This document shows, piece after piece, positions 7,844-16,420 of a stretch of DNA of 64,000 nucleotides (position 1 is its first letter; each line of letters opens with the position of its first letter). Position numbers and translations under genes: made by a program. The notes under the pieces are model-generated. The model had not been told where the DNA came from. It worked only from the letters and a program-made list of their open reading frames with translations, and did not search any database. The DNA comes from B30-G6 sp963701385 (GTDB lineage Bacteria > Desulfobacterota > Desulfobacteria > Desulfobacterales > B30-G6), in the NCBI GenBank assembly GCA_963701385.1, contig CAVOZW010000009.1, positions 434,001 to 498,000 of the forward strand. Reading direction: 5' to 3'.

Positions 7844-9247
7844 ATGACAATAAAAAAAGGTCAACAGATCACCCTGGACATATCCCACATCGCTTTTGGT
7901 GGCAAGGGCCTTGCAAAGCCGGATGGATTTGCCGTCTTTGTCGACCAGGCTGTGCCCGGTGATGTGGTACGGGTTCAGATTACCCGCAAGAAGAAAAATT
8001 ATGCCGAAGCAAGGGTATTGGATCTGTTGGCGCCTTCTTCCGACAGAATCGATCCTGCGTGCCCCTACAGCGGATATTGCGGCGGTTGCAAATGGCAATT
8101 TCTTGCCTATGCCAAGCAGTTGGTCTACAAACGTCAACATGTGGCCGAAGCCCTGGCGCATATTGGTCAGCTCGAAACTGTTTTGGTTCACGAGACGATG
8201 CCGTCTGAGCGATCGTTCGGTTACAGAAACAAAATGGAATTTTCGTTTTCGGACAGACGCTGGGTGTTGCCGAGCGAGATGGACAGAGATGATTTGGATC
8301 GAACGTTCGCCCTGGGGTTGCACGTGCCGGGAACCTTCAACAAGGTGATCGATACGGAAGTCTGTCACCTGCATCCGCTATTGGGGAGCGATATTCTGGG
8401 GGATATCCGGCAGGCCTGTATGCGCTCTGAACGCGCCCCATACGGCCTGAAAAGCCACACAGGGTTCTGGCGTTTTGTCATGCTCAGGAATTCAGCTTTT
8501 TACGGGCAATGGATGGTCAATATTGTCACCCGTCACGAGGACACCCGGGCCATAGAGCCGCTGGCGCACCAATTGATGGAAAAATTTCCCGAGATCGTTT
8601 CGATTGTCAACAATATTACGGCCAGAAAATCGAGTGTTGCGATTGGGGATTCAGAACAGCTGATTGCTGGAAAGCCTTTTCTCAAGGAAAGAATCGGGCC
8701 TTTTGAGTTCATTATTTCGGCCAACTCTTTTTTTCAGACAAACAGCGTGGGCGCCCAAACCCTTTATGACAAGACCATGGCGTATGCGGAACTGCAAGGA
8801 CACGAAACCGTTCTCGATTTATACAGCGGTACCGGAACGATTGCCATTTATCTGGCGGGTTCTGCAAAACATGTTATCGGTATCGAACAGTCTGAATCTG
8901 CCGTAAGAGATGCGGAAAGGAATTGCCGGATCAACCATGTATCCAATTGTCGGTTTATTCTGGGAGATATCAAGGATAAACTGCCACAGCTCACCGAAAA
9001 ACCGCAGGTTGTGATAATCGATCCCCCAAGGGCGGGCATCCAAAAGAATGTGATTCATCAGATACTCGGGCTGGCACCGGAGAGGATTGTCTATGTTTCC
9101 TGTAATCCGGCCTCCTTGGCAAGAGATGCCGCCATGCTGTCGGAAGCCTATGACGTGCTGGAAGTGCAACCGGTGGACATGTTTCCGCACACATACCATA
9201 TCGAAGCGGTGGCGAAGTTGGTGAGGAGACAGGGGGCAGGAGACTGA
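7844..9247 (+). CDS. rlmD: 23S rRNA (uracil-C5)-methyltransferase, RlmD/RumA family
   Basis: 467 residues. An N-terminal TRAM domain (residues about 1-60) is followed by the Fe-S ligands C73, C79, C82 (CPYSGYCGGCKW) and a fourth Cys in EVCHLHPL. The SAM-binding fold carries VLDLYSGTGTIAIYLA, then DPPRAG and the catalytic Cys in VSCNPASLARD. All family hallmarks are present. It methylates uracil in 23S rRNA, at U1939 and/or U747 depending on subtype; which one cannot be decided from motifs. No strong ribosome site precedes the ATG. Confidence 0.9.
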   Translation: MTIKKGQQITLDISHIAFGGKGLAKPDGFAVFVDQAVPGDVVRVQITRKKKNYAEARVLDLLAPSSDRIDPACPYSGYCGGCKWQFLAYAKQLVYKRQHVAEALAHIGQLETVLVHETMPSERSFGYRNKMEFSFSDRRWVLPSEMDRDDLDRTFALGLHVPGTFNKVIDTEVCHLHPLLGSDILGDIRQACMRSERAPYGLKSHTGFWRFVMLRNSAFYGQWMVNIVTRHEDTRAIEPLAHQLMEKFPEIVSIVNNITARKSSVAIGDSEQLIAGKPFLKERIGPFEFIISANSFFQTNSVGAQTLYDKTMAYAELQGHETVLDLYSGTGTIAIYLAGSAKHVIGIEQSESAVRDAERNCRINHVSNCRFILGDIKDKLPQLTEKPQVVIIDPPRAGIQKNVIHQILGLAPERIVYVSCNPASLARDAAMLSEAYDVLEVQPVDMFPHTYHIEAVAKLVRRQGAGD

Positions 9248-9346
9248 ATACAGAATACAGAAGGAAGAAGGTAGAGGACAGAAGAGAGAAGAGGGAAGAG
9301 AGGAGACAGCATGTAGGAGATAGACGTTGGAGGTTGGACGTTTATC
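9243..9346. repeat. Heptamer array A1 (CAGAATA-type) with a short inverted B fragment
   Basis: Degenerate 7-bp units of the type CAGAATA/CAGAAGG run from 9243 to about 9320, directly after the rlmD stop. They are followed by GTTGGAGGTTGGACG, a fragment of the inverted B family. The opposite-orientation array A2 lies at 10265, so the two flank pqiC and the four-helix-bundle remnant. Confidence 0.7.
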
Positions 9347-9397
9347 TTTTCCCGACGCAGTTGGTGTTTTTCGGTATTCCGTTATTCCGCCATTCGA

Positions 9398-10027
9398 TTA
9401 ATTCTCTTTGCTGCCCGTAAGCGCCCCGTACACATCTTCGATGAGGGTTTCAGAAAATTTCTGCATGGCCCGGCTCATACTTTCCGCAAAGCCTGTCGGT
9501 GTCTTGTCCAAAATGGGTTCCTGGAAAGAATATCGATGTTGAAACAGGATCATACCGTCAACGGGACCGGATGACTCATCCACAAGGAGCACGCTGACGG
9601 AAAGAATCGATCGCAACTGGTCGATATCGATACGCTGATAAAACTCTTCAACGGTACCGGTCAGCAAATGCGTGTAGACAGGTATTGATTCTGTTGTGAT
9701 GACGGCACGTAAGAAAGCGGCCTGGGTAAAGTCTCTGGTCAGGTGGTCAGCCACCAACTCTCCCGGGTTCGCTCTCCAGCGGTGATGTGAAAATTCGTTT
9801 CGTTTGAATGCTTCAGACCGATACAGGAACCGGTTGTCATCGTAGACCGGCGACACCGCAAAGGGTTCAATTTTCAAAATGAAGGGCGTTGTCATGGCAT
9901 AGGTACGATCGGGCGCCGGATATTCAAAGGTGTAATAATCGGTTTTCGGGGCAGGGTTTTTCAGGTCGATACACCCGCCCAGGAGGATCAGCACTGCAAG
10001 CAATATTGGAATATTTTTGGAGATCAT
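9398..10027 (-). CDS. PqiC-like ABC transport auxiliary lipoprotein
   Basis: 209 residues with a lipoprotein signal (ILLAVLILLGGC, Cys near residue 19) and the PqiC/ABC_trans_aux fold: TDYYTFEYPAPDRTYAM early, then FLYRSEAFKRNEFSHHRWRA and LVADHLTRDFTQAAFL. It is the last gene of the mlaE-F-D operon and should be the outer-membrane-side lipoprotein of an MCE phospholipid transporter. Its start overlaps the end of the truncated four-helix-bundle gene as ATGA, with the ribosome site (ACGAGG) inside that remnant. Confidence 0.82.
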   Translation of the reverse strand: MISKNIPILLAVLILLGGCIDLKNPAPKTDYYTFEYPAPDRTYAMTTPFILKIEPFAVSPVYDDNRFLYRSEAFKRNEFSHHRWRANPGELVADHLTRDFTQAAFLRAVITTESIPVYTHLLTGTVEEFYQRIDIDQLRSILSVSVLLVDESSGPVDGMILFQHRYSFQEPILDKTPTGFAESMSRAMQKFSETLIEDVYGALTGSKEN

Positions 10028-10263
10028 TTTTTCCTCGTTATAGCGATGTTCATAAAGCTGGCCTTATCCAAATATTTTCTTCTCTTGAAACCTTCCGCTA
10101 TATTTGCGGGGACTGATACGGCGGCTCTTCTTAACTGAGATGTGAGGCCGAACACCTCGTCTTTCAGAAAATATTTGCTTAGCTGATACACCGAAAGAAC
10201 AAAATGATGTCCTTTTTGCCATACAAGCAGATCCTGAAAATTTTGAGCCGGTTTACCATCCAT
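10024..10263 (-). pseudogene. Truncated four-helix-bundle (S23/Avd-like) gene
   Basis: 79 residues. The segments NFQDLLVWQKGHHFVLSVYQ, GLTSQLRRAAVSVPANIAEG and FMNIA are the N-terminal two thirds of the four-helix-bundle family (normally about 115-125 residues) that includes 23S rRNA intervening-sequence proteins. After FMNIA, where the family continues ARGSLEE, the frame ends against the pqiC start, so helices 3-4 are missing. It sits between mlaD and pqiC, directly downstream of array A2, and looks like a decayed insertion in the transport operon. It may now serve only as a leader for pqiC translation. Confidence 0.75.
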
Positions 10264-10264
10264 C

Positions 10265-10335
10265 CTGCTATATTCTGCCTCCTATCTCCTGTCTTCTACC
10301 TTCTGCTCCTGATTCTGCTATGATTCTGTCTCCTG
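10265..10335. repeat. Heptamer array A2 (inverted, ATTCTG-type)
   Basis: About ten degenerate 7-bp units of the type TATTCTG/TCTCCTG/TCTTCTA. On the minus strand they read CAGGAGA-CAGAATC and lead straight into the start of the four-helix-bundle remnant. Orientation is opposite to A1. Confidence 0.7.
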
Positions 10336-10347
10336 CAACGCCAAACG

Positions 10348-11354
10348 CTACTCGCCCGCAATGTCCTTGTCTTCAGCCGGACTACCAAAAATCAATTGCG
10401 ACGGCTGATCTGCAATCTGTTCCAAAAACCGGTTCAGGTGCTTACCCGCTTTTTCGTATTGCTGCAGTGTGTTTTTCAGTTGCAGCAACAACCGGAAGCT
10501 ATCCTTGTGCGTACCTTCAAGAAACCGATCCGCACGCGAAATCAGAGAATCAAGCTGCTGAATAGATGTGCTTACATCGGTCATAAACACCTGCCAAGGC
10601 CTTATCGTTGTCAAGAACGGCCCTATCGATATGCGTCAGCGTCGCATCGACACTGGATAGGGTTTGCGTGCCTGCACTGGAAAGCGACTGGATGGTTTTG
10701 GCGGCATTGTCAAGGGACGCCAGAATGCTTTGCCACTTTTCCTGGCTGGCAAATGCTTGTATGGCTGAAAGGGTTTTGTGAATATCAATGACCAGTTTAT
10801 CGACCTGGGCATCCGCTAGGGCCTGTTCCACCTTGACGAGGGTCGATTGGATGCGGTTCGATATTCCCTCGGTGTCCAGTTTTTTTAATTCCATCAGCAC
10901 ATCGGTGACGGATTCAAAGAGCTTGCTGATGTCGGACGGTTTGGTGTAGATGACAGGATATTTGGTTGGAAAGTCGATCTGCTGTCCGAAAATCACATCC
11001 TGTTCGCTTTTTTTCTCGAGTTCCACAAACATGATGCCGGTAATTCCGACCGACTTGAGTTGAGCGACAATGCTGCTGTCAAGTCGTGATGTCGGTTTCG
11101 ATTTTCAAGACCACCTCGATGAGGTTGGCATCCGGGGCTACGCCGATGTGATTGACACGTCCAATGGCTACGCCGCGGTATTTCACGGGAGAGTCTTTGT
11201 CCAGGCCCTGAACCGATTCATCAAAATAGGCAACGTAATATTGGCCTTTTTCAAAATAATTCGACATGCCGAGATATACCACAGCGACCACCGCCAAAGA
11301 AAAACCTGCTACGACAAACAATCCCACCATGAATTTTGTTTTAAGCGTTGCCAT
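10348..11354 (-). CDS. mlaD: MlaD-family MCE protein, broken by two probable frameshifts
   Basis: Three consecutive reading frames give one MCE protein of about 335 residues. The first (11354 to about 11085) has a membrane anchor (FMVGLFVVAGFSLAVVAVVYLG) and the MCE domain with SPVKYRGVAIGRVNHI. The second continues with SSIVAQLKSVGITGIMFVEL and a long helical region. The third (to 10348) starts near FMTDVSTSIQQLDSL. Both breaks are single-base shifts, near 11085 and 10590. The protein should be the periplasmic substrate-binding ring of a phospholipid transporter. It overlaps mlaF by 14 bp. Conservation on both sides of each break suggests consensus errors, but true disruption cannot be excluded. 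Confidence 0.75.
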
Positions 11355-12096
11355 GTTTTAAAAACCGCCTTACCGTGGGGTGTTGACTCTGTTTCAGCAG
11401 AAAAGCCGGGTCGCCTTGGGCAATTATTTTTTTTGTATCCTTGTCGATCATCAAAACCCGGTTCGTGATGTCGAAGATGGTCCTGATATCGTGGGTTACG
11501 AGCACGATGGTGATCCCGGCACCCTGGCTGATCTCCCGGATCAGGGCATTGATCTCGGTCCCCATGATGGGATCGAGTCCGGACGTGGGCTCGTCCAGGA
11601 AAAGAAAGCGTGGATTCAATGCCATGGCTCTGGCCAGGCTGGCCCTTTTTTTCATACCGCCGCTGAGCGTCGAGGGCAGCTGGTCCGGATAGGCCGCCAG
11701 ATCAAATTTACACAGTTTCATGTGTACCAGCCGGGCGATGACATCTTTTGACAGATCGGTGTACTCAACCATTGGAAGAGCAACGTTTTCAGCCAGGGTC
11801 ATGGATCCGAAAAGGGCACCGCCTTGAAAAAGGACCCCCATATTTTTATATAGCGATTGCAGCATGGCTTCGTCGGCGCCGGCAATATCGACATCGTCCA
11901 GGAAAACCTGTCCTGAATAGGGCTTCTCCAGCCCGATTAAATGTCTGAGCAGCGTTGATTTGCCGCAGCCGCTGGTTCCGATAACACCCACAACCTCCCC
12001 TTTAAAGACATCGAAAGAGATATTGTCAAGAATGATTTCATCGCCATAACGGGCGACCAGATTTTCGACGCGTATGATGGGCTGTTGTGTCATCAT
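11341..12096 (-). CDS. mlaF: MCE transporter ATP-binding protein (MlaF-like)
   Basis: 251 residues. Walker A GTSGCGKST near residue 42, Q-loop region LFQGGALFGSMTLAENVALP, signature LSGGMKKRASLARAMAL, Walker B FLFLDEPTSGLDP and the switch His in VLVTHD are all present. The GALFGSMT stretch after the Q-loop is typical of MlaF-type ATPases. It powers the MlaE permease encoded upstream and overlaps mlaD by 14 bp. A hairpin and a minus-strand intrinsic terminator separate it from mlaE. Confidence 0.92.
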   Translation of the reverse strand: MMTQQPIIRVENLVARYGDEIILDNISFDVFKGEVVGVIGTSGCGKSTLLRHLIGLEKPYSGQVFLDDVDIAGADEAMLQSLYKNMGVLFQGGALFGSMTLAENVALPMVEYTDLSKDVIARLVHMKLCKFDLAAYPDQLPSTLSGGMKKRASLARAMALNPRFLFLDEPTSGLDPIMGTEINALIREISQGAGITIVLVTHDIRTIFDITNRVLMIDKDTKKIIAQGDPAFLLKQSQHPTVRRFLKHGNA

Positions 12097-12168
12097 TTTT
12101 CAGAAGCAATCAATCCATGCGATAAGTATCATGCTGTTCAGCATAACAGTCACTAACCAAGCGAACTT

Positions 12169-12188
12169 AAAAAAGCGGCAACGCCGCT
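12169..12188 (-). terminator. Intrinsic terminator or attenuator between mlaE and mlaF
   Basis: On the minus strand the stem AGCGGC/GCCGCT with loop GTT is followed by six T residues. It lies in the 132-bp gap after mlaE and before mlaF, so transcription from the mlaE promoter may be reduced before mlaF. No separate mlaF promoter was identified. Confidence 0.55.
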
Positions 12189-12192
12189 ACCA

Positions 12193-12228
12193 TTGAAGAA
12201 CCTCACAGTTTGCTGCGAGGTTCTTCAA
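12193..12228. repeat. REP-like hairpin, copy D2
   Basis: A 36-bp inverted repeat with perfect 12-bp arms (TTGAAGAACCTC and GAGGTTCTTCAA) and further pairing of ACAG with CTG(C). It begins immediately after the mlaE stop. The right arm GCGAGGTTCTTCAAT is shared with copies D1 and D3. Confidence 0.75.
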
Positions 12229-13371
12229 TTATATGTAAGACCGAATCACCGCAAATATCGAATCAAAAAGAATAATCAAAAAAATGGAACTGACCACCGC
12301 CGACGTTGCGGCCTGCCCGACAGCATCGGCACCGCCCCGGACCTGAAACCCCCGCAGACAACCGGCCCAGGAGATGAGAATGGCGAAGATAACGCTCTTC
12401 AACATTCCCCACACAACCTCGAAAAGCGTGATGGCCTCCCAGGTCTGGGCCAAGTAAGAACCGGGGGTCAGGTTCAACAATGTCACCCCCACCACCAAAC
12501 CGCCGGTAATGGCAAAAAAATCGGAAAAAAGCGTCAGGAATGGCACCACGATGAGGCAGGCCAGCACCCGGGGCACTGCCAAGAAAAGGGTCGGGTTGAT
12601 ACCCATGACAAAAAGGGCATCGACCTCCTCTGAGATCTGCATGGTGCCGATTTCAGCTGCAAAAAGAGAGCCGGTCCGGCCGGCGACAACGATGGCGGTC
12701 ATGATCGGCCCCAGTTCCGAAACCATGGCCAGCGCCACCAGGGATGCGACATAGATATTGGCACCGAACTGGCTGAGCTGGATCGAGGACATGAACGCCA
12801 TAATCAGGCCCAGAAGAAAGCTGATCAGGCCCACGATGGGGACGGCATCGACACCCGTCTTTTCCATGTGGGTAATTGTCTCCTCAACGCGCAGAGCGCT
12901 GGGGTGGCGGATAACGTGTAAAAAAGACATAACCACGGACCCCAGAAAGGATACCATGAATCGAATGTGGTAGGCCTCTCGAATGGCTGCCTCGCCGAAG
13001 CGGACGAAAATGTTGGGGCGTGTTCGTTTGGGGTCAAACGCGCATTGGTCTATCAACGCGTTACTGGTGTTGTCCAGGCGCGCCTGGATTTCCGGGGCGA
13101 CGTTGCGAAATTCGAGTCGGCCGTTGCGGGAGGCGATCATTTCCTGCAGTTCTATGAGAGCCAGCAGACCATATTCATCGACATGGCGGGTTTCCGCCAG
13201 ATCGAGGATCAGTTTGCCGGGCTTGATCTTCGAAATGTCCGCCAGGAGTGAATTGAAAAGCACATCGGCCGTCGATACATCCATGTGCTCGCCGAAACGC
13301 ACCAGGAGTTCGCCCTCGCGCATGACGGATATATGGTAATGTTCGCGTTTTTCCAATTCAGAATTAAGCAT
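12229..13371 (-). CDS. mlaE: MlaE-family phospholipid transporter permease with N-terminal STAS domain
   Basis: 380 residues. Residues about 10-115 form a STAS-like domain (VSTADVLFNSLLADISK, LILDLAETRHVDEYGLLALI), and residues about 130-380 are the MlaE permease with 5-6 membrane helices and the conserved motif GPIMTAIVVAGRTGSLFAAEI. The STAS domain is normally the separate protein MlaB; here it is fused, a known variant. It heads the mlaE-F-D-pqiC operon. Array B lies just upstream. Confidence 0.9.
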   Translation of the reverse strand: MLNSELEKREHYHISVMREGELLVRFGEHMDVSTADVLFNSLLADISKIKPGKLILDLAETRHVDEYGLLALIELQEMIASRNGRLEFRNVAPEIQARLDNTSNALIDQCAFDPKRTRPNIFVRFGEAAIREAYHIRFMVSFLGSVVMSFLHVIRHPSALRVEETITHMEKTGVDAVPIVGLISFLLGLIMAFMSSIQLSQFGANIYVASLVALAMVSELGPIMTAIVVAGRTGSLFAAEIGTMQISEEVDALFVMGINPTLFLAVPRVLACLIVVPFLTLFSDFFAITGGLVVGVTLLNLTPGSYLAQTWEAITLFEVVWGMLKSVIFAILISWAGCLRGFQVRGGADAVGQAATSAVVSSIFLIILFDSIFAVIRSYI

Positions 13372-13397
13372 GCTTATCAGGGTGTTGTGATTTTAAA

Positions 13398-13478
13398 GAT
13401 GAACGTCCACCATCGAACATCGAACTTCGAATAAAAGGATGAACGTTCAACATCCAACATCGAACATCGAAGGTCGAA
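13398..13478. repeat. Heptamer array Ba (GAACGTC-type)
   Basis: About ten degenerate 7-bp units of the type AACATCG/AACGTCC, beginning with the marker GATGAACGTC and repeated after GGATGAACGTTC. It lies upstream of mlaE. No inverted partner is seen within 150 bp, unlike the other B copies. Confidence 0.7.
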
Positions 13479-13512
13479 AAAGAAGCATCAATTTGGACCG
13501 CCGATGGTCATT

Positions 13513-13677
13513 TTATCGGGTACTCGAAACCACCATCGCCAGCAGGTCTTGTATTTTGTCCAGCAGTGAGCACGCTTCAACGCATCGAGGGAAGATGCCA
13601 TAGTGCCGGCAGTTTTTACAGGGACTTTTAATAAGGTGACCGACTTCGAAGTCGAATATTTTGGTATATTTTGTGTT
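13513..13677 (-). CDS. Small Cys-rich protein
   Basis: 54 residues from the internal ATG (60 if the upstream ATG at 13695 is used, but that start lies inside a repeat array). The motif SPCKNCRHYGIFPRCVEACSLLDKIQ gives four cysteines in C-x2-C / C-x3-C spacing, suited to binding zinc or an Fe-S cluster. No membrane segment or export signal. I recognise the motif as a likely conserved small protein but know no function. Confidence 0.55.
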   Translation of the reverse strand, partial: NTKYTKIFDFEVGHLIKSPCKNCRHYGIFPRCVEACSLLDKIQDLLAMVVSSTR

Positions 13678-13682
13678 CATTT

Positions 13683-13804
13683 GCTCATAGCTCATAGGTG
13701 ATAGGTTGTAGCCGGCTATTAGAATACAGAAGTCAGAATACAGAAGTCAGAAGTCAGAGAAGTCAGAATACAGAAGTCAGAAGTCAGGAGTCAGAATACA
13801 GAAT
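13683..13804. repeat. Two adjacent heptamer arrays: E (AGCTATG-type) and A3 (CAGAAGT-type)
   Basis: From 13683 to 13715 the minus strand reads 7-bp units ACCTATC, ACCTATG, AGCTATG. From 13721 to 13804 the plus strand carries about twelve units CAGAATA/CAGAAGT/CAGGAGT. A3 is the cleanest heptamer array in the window, and its inverted partner A4 begins 47 bp downstream. Confidence 0.8.
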
Positions 13805-13850
13805 GTCGCTGACAGCTTACTGTCTACTAAATTTAGCTGGCTGCTCAGCA

Positions 13851-13911
13851 CCTCCTGTATTCTGAATTCTGAATTCTGTCTTCTGCATTCTGTTATTCTG
13901 CCTTCTGCCTA
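13851..13911. repeat. Heptamer array A4, inverted partner of A3
   Basis: Units of the type ATTCTGA/ATTCTGT/CTTCTGC, complementary to A3. Together A3 and A4 could fold into a hairpin of about 60-80 bp with a 47-nt loop. The array overlaps the last codons of the acyl-CoA synthetase gene, whose TAA at 13893-13895 lies inside it. Confidence 0.8.
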
Positions 13912-16080
13912 TATTTACTATACTGCACCATTTTGGCCAGCGTTTTAACGGCACGTTCCGGGGTTGTGTAGAAAACGCTTTTAAAGGGGCAGTTTTCAAC
14001 CAGATACGTGGTGCGGTCCATCGCATCTGTCAAAAGGGAGACGCCGATGACGGGTTTCTGGTAGATTTGTCATGAGCTGGGCGATTTTTTCGACGTATTT
14101 CTTTTCAAATACGGCCAGTGTCTCTTTGATAGCGTCTAAAAAAGCAGGTTCGTACATGGGATCCGACTTCCTGACAGCATCGACATACAGACCGGCCAGG
14201 TGTTTGCGTCCCATAATACCGAGATTGATCACGGCATCACAGCCGTCCCACTTTAAAAGTTCTTCGATAATCGTCAGTGGCAGATGGTCGTCGTGTTCCC
14301 CAACGAGATCGATGGGGTTGGATCGACTCCAGAAGGGTGGCAGCAGCGTGTCGATCTTCTTGATCAGGCCAGGGGAAAGGTCTGGAACGTCAAGATGGTA
14401 TTTGTTACACAGATCCGCGGTGACCACACCCCAGCCGCCACCCAGGGTCATGATGCCGGCGCGGTTGCCTTTTGGCAGCGGCAGGGAAGAGAAGGCCGCA
14501 GCCAAATCGAGTAGATCCATGGACTGTTCTACTTTGACAATACCCGCCTGCCTGCAAACCGAATTGAAAACCCTGGTGTTGGTACTCAAAGCGCCGGTAT
14601 GGCTGGCTGCCGCCTTGATGCCGGCGTCGCTTTGGCCGCCTTTCATCAGGATGATGGGCTTCATCTTCCCCAGACGCCTGGCTGTTTCGTAAAAGCGGCG
14701 GCCATTTTTAACGCTTTCGATGTAGAGCATGACCGTTTTGGTCAGTTCATCCGATTCAAAGGCTTCCAGAAAGTCTTCGATGGTGGTCATGGCTTCATTT
14801 CCCGAGCCGCAGAACCCCCGAATGCCGATGCCCTGATGCTCGGCAAAGGCCAGGAACTGGGTGCCCATGTTTCCGGATTGGGAAACCAGAGCGGTGGTTC
14901 CCGGTCTGGGATTGACGGGCAGGCTGGTGCAATTGAGCGCCACGTGAGGGTTGCAGATACCCATGGTGTTGGGGCCCAGGATTCGAATGCCTGCCTGGCG
15001 TGCAGAAGCCACCAGGTCCTTTTCCAGTTTTTTACCTGCTTTATCGGTCTCTGAAAAGCCGGACGTAATCAGCAGCATGTGCCGAATACCTTTGGCCTGT
15101 AGCTGTGGGATCAGATCGATCACATGTTCGGCAGGTATGGTGACGATGGCAAGCTCGACAGGGTCTTGAATGTCGCTAAGGGATCGATAGGCTTCCTGGC
15201 CCACGATCCGCCCCCCTTTTGGATTGACGAGATAGATCTTGCCCGCATACCCGCCGCTTTTGGTGTTTGCCACCAGCATATGACCCCATTTGCCCATGCT
15301 GGCGGAGGCACCGATAAATACGATGGACTTGGGATAAAAGAAGGGCCTCAGGTCGTCGGGCTGGAAATCGTGGCGAGGCAAGGCGGTTTCTTCTTGTTTG
15401 TCTTCCACGACCACAAGCGCGTCGACAGCCACTAGATCGCCGCTGGGCGTTGCGATGAGGGGGTTGATATCCACCTCGATGACTTCCGGGTGTTCTTTGG
15501 CAAGGGTCGACAATCCGGTAAGAACCTGAACGATTTGTGATCGATCGATCTTTTTTTCTCCGCGGAAGTCTCCGAGAAGAGCAGACGATTTGATTTCCTC
15601 GATCATTTCTCGGGCATCCTCAGGGGATAAAGGCGCCAGGCGGAAGGTCACATCGGAGATAGCCTCGGTTAAAATGCCGCCGGCGCCGAACATGATTAGC
15701 GGCCCGAACTGCTCATCATAGGAAAGGCCCGCGATCCACTCACGTTTTCCGTCGATGTGGGGCTGGACGAGAAAGCCTTCCAGATCATCCCCGGCATTGC
15801 GTTGTATGGTCTCGGCGGCTGATCGGACCTCGGCCACGGTCTTCAGATGTGTGTGCACTAGATCGTGCTCGGTCTTGTGGGTCAGTCTGGCACCGAGCCC
15901 CTTGAGAACCACTGGGAATCCGATATCCAGGGCCGCCGCCACCGCTTCTTCTTTTGTTTTAGCCACCGTCTCCTGGACAACGGGAATGCCATAAGACTTC
16001 AGCAGCTGTTTGGATTCGTGCTCGGAGAGGGATTGTTTTCCAGAATCCACGGCTTTTTTAAGAAAGGTATTTATATCCAA
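13893..16080 (-). CDS. ADP-forming acyl-CoA synthetase (NDP-forming), frameshift near 14068
   Basis: About 730 residues when joined. Domain order is ATP-grasp (residues 1-220, with GFPVVLKGLGARLTHKTE), CoA-binding (from PKSIVFIGASASMGKWG) and the succinyl-CoA-ligase-like region with the phospho-His in AAASHTGALS. It interconverts an acyl-CoA, ADP and phosphate with acid, CoA and ATP; acetyl-CoA is a common substrate in this family. The uninterrupted frame ends at 13996 with a nonsense tail. Shifting one base near 14068 restores KPVIGVSLLTD and VFYTTPERAVKTLAKMV, the expected C-terminus, ending at 13893. Confidence 0.82.
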
Positions 16081-16113
16081 TTTAATTGAGTTCCTTCATA
16101 AAGACTCTTAAAA

Positions 16114-16316
16114 GATGAACGTCCAACGTCGAACATCGAACATCGAATAAAAAGATGAACGTCCAACATCGAACATCGAACGTCGAATGAAAAACAATCA
16201 ATATCGAATTATTTCTTTTCCTTCATCTTTTTCCATTCAACATTCGATGTTTGGCGTTCGATGTTCGACATTCATACTTCGTAAATTCAACATTCGATGT
16301 TCGACGTTCATCTTTT
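16114..16316. repeat. Inverted heptamer array pair Bb
   Basis: Left array 16114-16190 has units AACGTCC/AACATCG and two GATGAACGTC markers. The right array, about 16222-16316, carries the inverse (ATTCGATGTTCGAC-type units). The core between them, with TTCCTTCATCTTTTTCCATT, resembles cores in copies Bc and Bd. It fills most of the 340-bp gap 16081-16420, which otherwise holds only a terminator. Confidence 0.8.
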
Positions 16317-16372
16317 CTGTTCAATGCAAATTTTAAAACGCAACTTTGAACTTTGTCTGTATATCATAAAAA

Positions 16373-16397
16373 AAGCAGGGCTCAAAGCCCTGCTTTC
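16373..16397 (-). terminator. Intrinsic terminator of the pilus operon
   Basis: Perfect 11-bp stem AAAGCAGGGCT/AGCCCTGCTTT with a 3-nt loop. On the minus strand it is followed by a T run (TTTTTTTAT). It lies 24 bp after the stop of the last pilus gene. Confidence 0.85.
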
Positions 16398-16420
16398 AAT
16401 AACAGCGCGAAGCGTTGTTA

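Noticed and set aside
13683..13911. Tandem arrays considered as a CRISPR
   Set aside because: Units are only 7 bp, degenerate and without spacers of constant length; no cas genes are in the window.
14072..14692. 206-codon plus-strand open frame
   Set aside because: Antisense to the acyl-CoA synthetase gene; no recognisable protein.
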